The position numbers were made by a program, and so were the translations under genes. From assembly GCA_904066235.2 (NCBI GenBank), contig CAJFCV020000005.1, positions 11,217,501-11,281,500 on the forward strand: a stretch of DNA of 64,000 bases, in the 5' to 3' direction. Each line of letters opens with the position of its first letter. Position 1 is the stretch's first letter. The notes under the pieces are model-generated. The model ran no database searches, was not told the origin of the DNA, and worked only from the letters and a program-made list of their open reading frames with translations. The stretch is from Bursaphelenchus xylophilus (Eukaryota > Nematoda > Chromadorea > Rhabditida > Aphelenchoididae). Positions 57,063 through 64,000 of the stretch are shown here, piece by piece.

Positions 57063-57530
57063 CTATTCCAAATAGTTATCAGTTGGCGTTCCAGCCAAGA
57101 CTCCCCCGTCAACGATCATGTTAGCTCCGGTGATATATGTAGCTTCATCGCTCGCTACGAACAGCACCATGTTGGCCAATTCTCGAAGTGTTCCAAATCT
57201 TTTCAAGGCGATCACTTTTCTAGCAAACATTTCTTCCAATCCTTTTCCAGTGCCTTCACTCATCCCATGGCGGGTCAAAAATTCGGTTTGAATCCCTCCA
57301 GGGCTTACGGCATTACGCTATCTTTCGCAGACATGGTTGGCGGAATTGCTTTACCTTCTAAGATTTACACTGTATACAAAATCCATGTTTTCGGCAGAAT
57401 CCGGATCAGCTCCAGTTTGATGAGAAACACCAGCGTTGTTGACAAGTATGTCGAGCTGGCCATAACCGGCGCCACCATGGCAGTTGATGGTGGAATTTGG
57501 GCTGGCGCGGCCTAGTAAAAGAAACTTCGG
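57063..57530 (-). pseudogene. SDR D, internally deleted and rearranged
   Basis: The C-terminal part (57063-57322: NAVSPGGIQTEF...TGANMIVDGGVLAG) and a central part (57364-57465: ILVNNAGVSHQTGADPDSAEN) remain on the minus strand. The stretch with the catalytic serine and YxxxK is gone, and the N-terminal Rossmann part is missing. On the plus strand 57466-57515 encodes an SDR tail ([11 protein letters not shown]), an inverted fragment of a C-like copy. Confidence 0.8.
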
Positions 57531-57628
57531 CGAAGATAAATAATTAAACCTCAACTCAAGACTTGTAGATTTTTTTTACAATAAACATCTCCAAAATATA
57601 AATTCAAAATACAATAACTAACACTCGA

Positions 57629-58943
57629 TCAATTACACGGTAGCTTTAACGTGGTGTTCCGTCGATCTTCCCACCAAATGTGAAAGTCGTCTTCGAACAT
57701 TTTCCAATGCCATAGTCTCCGATTCTCGATCTGTCTTACAAACTCGCCGTTCAAATTTACGGGCCATTCCTTAAGCCGGAAAATAGTCTTAGCCCACGGG
57801 TCGACTGGGTCAAAAAGTTGAGTAACCGAAAAGGTATTCCAAAAGCTCTGGTCATACCGATGACATCCCATATATCGGTTCAATACCCGAGTTCGCTTAT
57901 CTGGACGAGAACAGTGGCGTTGACTGCCTGAAGGTTGAATACAACCGGGTGTCAGAGCGCACAAGGTAAACCATTTTAGCGCTTTCCGAGTGTATGGCGA
58001 GTCAGAAACAAAGAGGACGGCTTGATACTCGTGAAGCTGCGAAAGAAGTGGGGGCAAGGGGAGATACTTGAACATGCCTAAACACAGCTCGCAACTTCTC
58101 AACGTTTAAAAAATAATTACCTGGATTTGTGCTAGCGTAAATTGAATGCCACGTTCTTGTAAATATCGACAGAGGCGGAATTGTTTTTCGTTTTACATGA
58201 TCCAGGACTTTTGCTTGCATTGGCTTAATAAAACGGCCGCTGGTGTCTATGAAGAAAAAGCTTTTGACTTCCTGAATTGTCTCAACGATCGCCATTTTGA
58301 ACGCGTAGTTGGAAAGATTGCGCACGTGAAACGGATACAAGGAGAAATTGAAAGGTCGGTATTCTAGATTGCACCAGGATTTCATCTCCAGTATCTATAA
58401 GCAAAGGATGAAGTAATGACTGTCCGCATGAGAAACCTCTCCGACTTACAAACTCGTCGGCAAGTCCGATATCGTATACTATCAGGGTGTAATTACCAAA
58501 CACCTTCATGATATTCTTCGCCATTTTCCTCAACTCTCCGAAATGATTGCTCGAAACTGCCGTAACAAAGATTGGTATCCAGTCATCGTTCAAGTTTTCG
58601 TAATCGTTGGAAGTAACCGAAGCCTCGTCATCGGTGAGCCGATATTTCTTAACATACGAAAGTAAAGAGCAGTCGAACGCTTTCCCAAAGCTTCGTTGTC
58701 CCAGAATGTCAAGACCGGGATAGCAAAGCTGGAATTGTTAGGCAGCATAAAGTAACAAAAAATGTACTGACATGACTTTGTAAACATTAGCCTTACATTC
58801 TCCCCGCTACAGTTACAGTCATTCCAGCGATCGTTCAGAACACTTCCAAATTTGATTTGTCTAACCGAGTAAATTAGGAATAATATTGAGAAAAGCGCGA
58901 AATAACAGAGAAATCTCTCTCTGTTCCCGGTGACAAGTAGCAT
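57629..58943 (-). CDS. DUF1647-like type II membrane protein, glycosyltransferase-like
   Basis: Exons 58797-58943, 58450-58728, 58121-58394 and 57629-58077 (minus) give 382 residues. Residues 11-28 (FLCYFALFSILFLIYSV) are a signal anchor preceded by basic residues. The lumenal part has the DUF1647 landmarks as I know them: PIFVTAVSSNHFGE, LIVYDIGL, NYAFKMAIVETIQEV, FFIDTSGRF (a DxS in place of DxD), HSIYASTNPG, and GCHRYDQSFWN near the end with several cysteines. Such proteins are plant TOD1/MUCI70-like predicted glycosyltransferases of the Golgi; activity is not shown. The ATG at 58943 is used because the longer frame has no upstream ATG. Confidence 0.68.
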
Positions 58944-59218
58944 TATAAACTGTAAAGCTGCAATGATCCGATTTTTCGGTTTCCCTGTGATTTGGTTGTT
59001 ATAGTTCAACGCTTTTTGTTTTAAAATTTACTCAAAACGCCGAACGGATGAGGTTTGTAACATCCTCGTATGCAAGGGTCCATATGAGTCGGCGGTTATA
59101 TTATTTGGTAAGAAGACTAATCAACCCCGTCATTGACGGCTTCGAATTTATATTGCAATATCATAACACTTCGATTAAAGCGCAAAATCGTTCGCATAAA
59201 AATGGTCATGTATATTTC

Positions 59219-60215
59219 CTAAGCCTCGCCAGTCCACAATTGTGTTATCGGTCCAGCCAAAGAGCCACCGTCGACGTTAAAAATGGCACCAGTGGTGTAA
59301 CTTGCATCTTCGCTGGCTACGAATAACACTGTCCTGGCCACTTCTTTTGGATACCCTATCCTTTGCATCGGAACGAAGACTTTGCCGAATCTGTGATATG
59401 AGTTGTCGAACGCTGATTGCGGGACGCCATGTCTGACGGTAAATTCACTGTCAATGAAGCCGGGACTGAAATCGAGAAATGCACACGCATTAATGGACGA
59501 AGCCGCGAAACGACATTGCACTGCGACAAGTTTAACTTACTTCACTGAGTTGACTCTAACATTGTCCTTGGCATGAATAATCGCTGCTCCACGGGTATAA
59601 TGATCTAACGCGGCTTTCATTACGGTATACGGTAACAACAGCGGGCAAACACGCTGTGATCCAACCGATGAGATATTGATTACATTTCCCTTCGTTTTTG
59701 AGAGATAGGGGATGGCTTTTGCGGTCAACGTGAAAATACTGAAAGTTTTTTCACTATTAATCTCACTTCCCCTGTAAAAAGAGCAGCGTCTGATTCGTAC
59801 CTTTTCATATTCACCTTGTAGACAAAATCCAAACTTTCAGCGGAATTCGGGTCGGGATCTTTCGTCGAGTCGTGTGAAACTCCGGCATTATTGACTATTA
59901 CATCAATCCGACCGAACTTGTTCAAGGTATCATTGATCAGATTGTCTTGAGTTTCCGCCTCTTGAATAGGCCCTTTGACAACGGTGAAGCGTGTCGAATC
60001 AATTCCTAACTCTTCCAAAAGCTTTGTGGTCTCCTGCAATACTAAAAACGTACCGAAAACTCTGTTACCTTCAGTTTCTCCTCTCGTTGACCATGAATAA
60101 CAACATTGGCTCCTTCTCGGGCAAACTCCAACGCAATTTCCCTTCCAATTCCACTGCTTGAACCGGTAACAATCACCGTTTTATCAACAAAACGATTGTA
60201 ATTAGTAGTCGACAT
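59219..60215 (-). CDS. Classical short-chain dehydrogenase/reductase E
   Basis: Four exons, 60069-60215, 59801-60033, 59541-59738 and 59219-59465 (minus), give 274 residues. The third intron splits the VNSVNPGF block and is absent from SDRs A-C. Motifs: [19 protein letters not shown] with a three-residue DPD insertion after it, NISSVGSQ, catalytic PYTVMK, and TGAIFNVDGG. It is the most diverged of the intact four and is divergent to the Pescadillo gene (350 bp between starts). Confidence 0.86.
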
Positions 60216-60550
60216 TTTTCGACAACAAAAAATTTTTATTTGCTTGACCGGTTAAACTTGGTCTACTTTTATATCGCCCCAGTTTTTTTGTAATCAAGTT
60301 TTTTTTCGAATTCGTTTGAGTTTGCAGTCACAGACTACACAAGTTTATCGTTTCCATTCGGCTTTTTCTAACTACAACGAAACGAGCAATTTTTTCGCTT
60401 GCAAACTGCGAAAACCGGGCGCACTTTGCGCGTTTTTCTACTTGTGGAAGACATGACACATAAAGGCTAAATGAGTCAAGTGTTGCACAAGCGGCCTATA
60501 ATTTTTTTTCGCCAAATTTCTCGGTTGTTTTAGCTTTTTGACGACGAATT

Positions 60551-60553
60551 CAG
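60551..60553 (+). promoter_or_regulatory. Possible spliced-leader acceptor of Pescadillo
   Basis: GAATTCAG lies 12 bases before the ATG in an AT-rich, intron-like leader. This placement is usual for nematode trans-splicing. Confidence 0.3.
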
Positions 60554-60565
60554 TTGGATTTCACC

Positions 60566-62610
60566 ATGACCAAGGCTAAAAAAGCTGTAAGTTTACTTCA
60601 TGTTCAATTGTTTGCTGTTTTAGACATTGGTATTATGTGGAACTTATTTATTGTTTTGCAGGGAACGTCCGGAGCCGCCACTGCTTTCGTCAGTCGAAAC
60701 AAAGCCCTCCGAAAGCTACAACTTTCTCTGAAGGACTTCCGGAGATTATGTATTATCAAAGGAATTTACCCACGAGAGCCTTTGCACAGAAAGAAAGCTC
60801 AAGGTGGATCCAACGAAAACCGTGTTCTTTACACTTTGAAAGACATCAAATACCTTCAAAATGAACCGCTCATCGACAAATTCAGACAGGACAAGGTATG
60901 AGGCTGTTAAGTTTATATTGTTCATCATGTTTAGGTGTTTATGAGAAAGATCAAAACAGCCAGAAGAAAGCGAGAACAAGAACGAGTGGATAAGTTGCTG
61001 AACAATCGACCGGAGTTTGAGCTCGACCATATTGTGCGAGAGCGTTATCCCACATTTACTTCGGCTATCAGAGATTTGGACGATTGTTTGTGTTTGATTG
61101 CTGCTTTTGCGGTCCTTCCACAAACAAGAGTTATTCGAAAACAGTTGCTGGATGATTGTCGAAGGTTTCTTGCCGAATTCTACCATTATATCATCGAAGC
61201 GCACGCTTTGACCAAGGTTTTTGTCAGTATCAAGGGTAAGATAATATTTTTTTGGGCCAAAAAGTTTTATTATTTCGAGTTTAGGTATTTATTATCAAGC
61301 CTCGATCTATGGAGAGAAAGTCACTTGGCTGGTGGGTCATGAACAACGCGCTGTTGGCCGTCTGAAGGATCAAAAGGTTGATCTGCCAGTGATGACAACC
61401 TTTGTCCAATTTTACACGACCATGTTGAAATTCGTCAACTTCCGTCTCTACAAGACTTTGGGACTTTATTATCCGCCAAAAATGGCTTTCGAGGAGGAAA
61501 ATCATTGTGAGTTTTTTCGCATTTGCTTTGGTTTTTAGAGAGAAAAACAGGATTCATTGAGAAATTTGCAGATGAAGCTGATGAAGTCATCACGGACAAA
61601 GTTTACTCCATCGCCAAGCCGATTGTCAAGAAGGCAGAAGGAAATGAGGAACCTCAAGCGGAGATCGACACCTTCGACGCCGAAGAGACCTCTGAAGCCT
61701 TGGCTGAACGTCTTCGCGAAGCTGAGAAACTGAGATCCCTGTTTGCCAAGAATTACTTCTGGTTGTCCCGCGAGGTCCCCAAGGAGGCGTTGACGCTGGT
61801 TATCCGAAACTCCGGAGGGCATGTGTGCTGGGACGATTGTCCAGCCAAGTTGTACGACGAAAACAGCCCAATGATCACTCATGTTATTGTAGACAGGCCT
61901 GTTACTAAGGTCGATACCAGCAAGTATGTTTTTCTAAATTTTTAGGTGGTTTCGGTTAATTTATGTTAGAATTGTGTTGTTGGTGAACAAAATTTCTATT
62001 GCATTGGTCATTGGCATACTTTACAAAAATTTTTTTCTGATATTCGACCTTTTTTAGGAAATTCGTCCAACCTCAATGGGTATTTGACAGTTTCAATGCC
62101 AGAAAGTTGTTGCCAGAACAGCGTTATGCTCCAGGCGCCAAATTACCGCCTCATTTGAGTCCATTCGTCGAAGAAAGAATCGGAGATTACATTCCAATTG
62201 AGAGAATCGAGCAGCTCAAAGAGGATGGAAAGGGTAAGATTTTTTCCGATTTTTGTTCTTGGTTTAGGTGAAGACTGGATGCTTTATGATCTGGATGGGT
62301 TTTAGATGTCACTCATCTCTTGGAGGACATGAATACTACCATCAATGTCCAAGCTCCGAAGAAGAAGCCAGTTGTCCAACCTAAAGTCCACGCCGTCAAT
62401 TTGGAAACTGGAGTAGAGGTGAAGAAGGGCCGAGTTCATCGAGAAAACCCTCAGCAGAAGATTAACGAAGAAGGTCACGACCTGAAGATGCGTGAAATGA
62501 TGATTCCAAAACGATTCAAACGCGCCTACAAGAAGATCAAGCACGGCCAGAAGGAGAAGAAGAAGGAGGTCCGCAAAATGCATGCCAAACGTCAAACCGC
62601 TGAATCTTAG
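60566..62610 (+). CDS. lpd-7: Pescadillo (PES1/NOP7/LPD-7), 60S ribosome assembly factor
   Basis: Seven exons (60566-60586, 60662-60895, 60935-61235, 61285-61506, 61572-61923, 62058-62233, 62306-62610) give 536 residues, close to the C. elegans protein as I recall it. The N-terminal Pescadillo domain spans about 8-270 ([24 protein letters not shown], ending LYYPPK). A BRCT domain follows at about 300-390 ([35 protein letters not shown]). The C-terminus is basic ([20 protein letters not shown]). PES1 acts with BOP1 and WDR12 in pre-rRNA processing in the nucleolus. The fourth intron must use the acceptor at 61571: nearer acceptors create a stop. AATAAA is near 62776. Confidence 0.93.
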
Positions 62611-62885
62611 AGACATCAGAAGCCCTATTTTTTTGAAGATTGTCCTGGCTTTGCGTTGGATTATAATTTTGGAAGATTTGGGCTCATTTTTCATCAAAAC
62701 GACCTTATCCATGTTGTTGTTATTTGTTATACCCAATTTCTAATCCTAAACTCCGTTATTGTTATGTTTTTATTGGTAATAAAGATGGTAATCAGCAGCG
62801 AGGAGGTAGAGAAAAATGAAAAACGATAAGAGTTGATGGCTGATATGTATTTTTTATATTGTTCATGACATTAGAAGGTACAATA

Positions 62886-64000
62886 TTAGAATGTTCTAAA
62901 AGTTATTCCAAACTTTTCCAATCGCTCCCAGATCCGGGTATTGTTGAAAGCCCAGCCAGGGCTGTAAGCGCCACCACTGGAAAAATAATCTTTTAGCCTT
63001 GGGATATTAGACTAGGCCAAAAAAATGAAAAGGCTTACGTTCTGGGCATCATGTCCTTGTCCTCAAGAATGGTTACCGCAGCTGATAAAAGACATCCGGC
63101 TGTTGCAACATACGCCAAATCTGGCCCATCAACCCGCCCATTTAGTTTTAAGGTGGGCTGTTTTGAGGGTTGAGGCTCGTCCTCAGCCCATCCGGTGCCG
63201 TATACGTAATAGGTGATTGTGCTCTGAAAAGGGTGGGTAAATACAGTGGGGACATGATCCAGTGGAAAAAGCGCTCCTGCTCTTATTGTGCGACCTCATC
63301 CTGTGGCAAAAAACGTACTATTTTGCATATGGGAAGCATCAAAAATATAGCAAAATGCCTCACTCTTCAAGCGAAAAAACTCTTATTTCAAAAGCGCTCC
63401 TCTTTTTCTGTGGGAAAGGGCGCGCGCGCTCTTCAAAACGAAGTTTTTTCACTTGAAGAGGGAAGTATTTTGCCACATTTTTGATACTTCCCGGATGCAA
63501 AATGGTACTTTTTTTGCTGCTGGATCAGGTCCCTCACTGTAGTATAAGAGCATGCAGAAACGCTAAAAATTTTTAAAGTTTTGCTTACGGTAGCAACCTG
63601 TTGTCTAGTCGGCCCTTCCTTTGAAAGTAGCCCCGCGGTGAAAAGCTCTGGATTATCCAATACAAATTTCCTAGTACGATCAAATTGAGCTAGTCCGATG
63701 ACCGCCATAAGCCTAGGGACCACTCCAATGACCGCGAAAAGTGATGGAACGGCGCAATAGGTGCTGATCTTGACTGGATACTTGTTGTTCTCAACGGCAT
63801 CGTAGTATTGAGTGAGTTCCGAGCAGTAGGGGTCAGTCCCTGGGAAAGGTAGCAGATAGTTTCCGGTGTATTGATCTTTTGAAACTGGGCAACTGGAAAT
63901 AAAAAGTGGTTGAAAACCTCATTGATTTTCTTTGAGTTACTGGTTGAAAAGGGGTGCTTACCGTTTTCCCGGGCCATGATCAGTTTGTGCGAGCTTCGTC
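62886..64000 (-). CDS. SCCPDH: Saccharopine-dehydrogenase-like oxidoreductase (SCCPDH), 3' part
   Basis: Four exons on the minus strand (63962-64000 and beyond, 63589-63892, 63039-63223, 62886-62976) are in phase. The gene runs off the right edge, so the N-terminal Rossmann domain is absent. Visible parts: GNYLLPFPGTDPYCSELTQYY, a hydrophobic segment (PSLFAVIGVVPRLMAVIGL), LLSKEGPTRQQV, DLAYVATAGCLLSAAV and a C-terminal GGAYSPGWAF...GITFRTF. These follow the human SCCPDH order (GPTQKQ, GGVFTPGAAF, LNKHGIEF). SCCPDH-like proteins associate with lipid droplets and membranes; they are not lysine catabolic enzymes. Confidence 0.85.
63243..63542. repeat. MITE family C with a ~50-bp insertion, in an SCCPDH intron
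   Basis: Left end ACAGTGGGGACATGATCCAG is followed by an extra 45-50 bp before the AAAAACGTACTATTTTGCAT arm. Right end TGGATCAGGTCCCTCACTGT is intact. Confidence 0.75.

Noticed and set aside
61507..61571. A 32-nt fourth intron in Pescadillo ending at GGTTTTTAG
   Set aside because: It would be very short, and every acceptor before 61571 makes the split codon a stop; the acceptor at 61571 keeps the frame.

Overview
The window looks like nuclear DNA of a chromadorean nematode. Genes are short and multi-exonic, with compact introns that begin GTRAGT and end TTTTCAG or TTTTTAG. Nematode-restricted families are present: a transthyretin-like secreted protein, Sra-superfamily-like serpentine chemoreceptors, a saposin-domain secreted protein and a CCDC85/PICC-1 coiled-coil protein. 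The species cannot be named from sequence alone. All gene models below were spliced by hand from reading frame, splice consensus and phase, and most close exactly in phase.

Layout. (1) 0.5-5.5 kb: a transthyretin-like gene (minus) whose first intron hosts an opposite-strand atypical homeobox gene, then a CCDC85/PICC-1-like gene (minus). (2) 6.7-28.2 kb: a tandem array of four paralogous serpentine receptors (minus), all with the same five-exon architecture. Receptors 1, 2 and 4 are intact. Receptor 3 has a 1.23-kb TA-flanked transposon inside an exon. Introns and spacers are packed with mobile DNA: about two dozen copies of a ~150-bp palindromic MITE, several large foldback elements, a CACAGTGC-based repeat family, a 49-bp satellite and a ~1-kb minisatellite. 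(3) 28-37.5 kb: mostly repeats, plus a saposin-type gene with Gly/His and Pro/Arg repeats. (4) 37.7-44.9 kb: SPB1/FTSJ3 (minus) and, divergently, an RMI1-like OB-fold gene (plus) that appears to end in an Ikaros/Hunchback-type double zinc finger. (5) 45.1-60.2 kb: a cluster of short-chain dehydrogenase/reductase (SDR) genes (four intact, two broken), another serpentine receptor with a truncated duplicate, and a DUF1647-like type II membrane protein. (6) 60.5-64 kb: Pescadillo (plus) and the 3' half of a saccharopine-dehydrogenase-like oxidoreductase (minus).

The window therefore joins a transposon-rich environmental-response region (receptors, secreted proteins) to a region carrying housekeeping genes (two ribosome-biogenesis factors and a genome-stability factor) interleaved with an expanding SDR family. 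Main leads: the RMI1/zinc-finger fusion; foldback transposons with CAAGGGAA-like ends and TNA target duplications that each carry a different tRNA-like pol III module; a TTAA-flanked foldback element with its empty target site preserved in a nearby paralogue; and the intronic homeobox gene with an 80-bp inverted repeat whose two strands read as related peptides.
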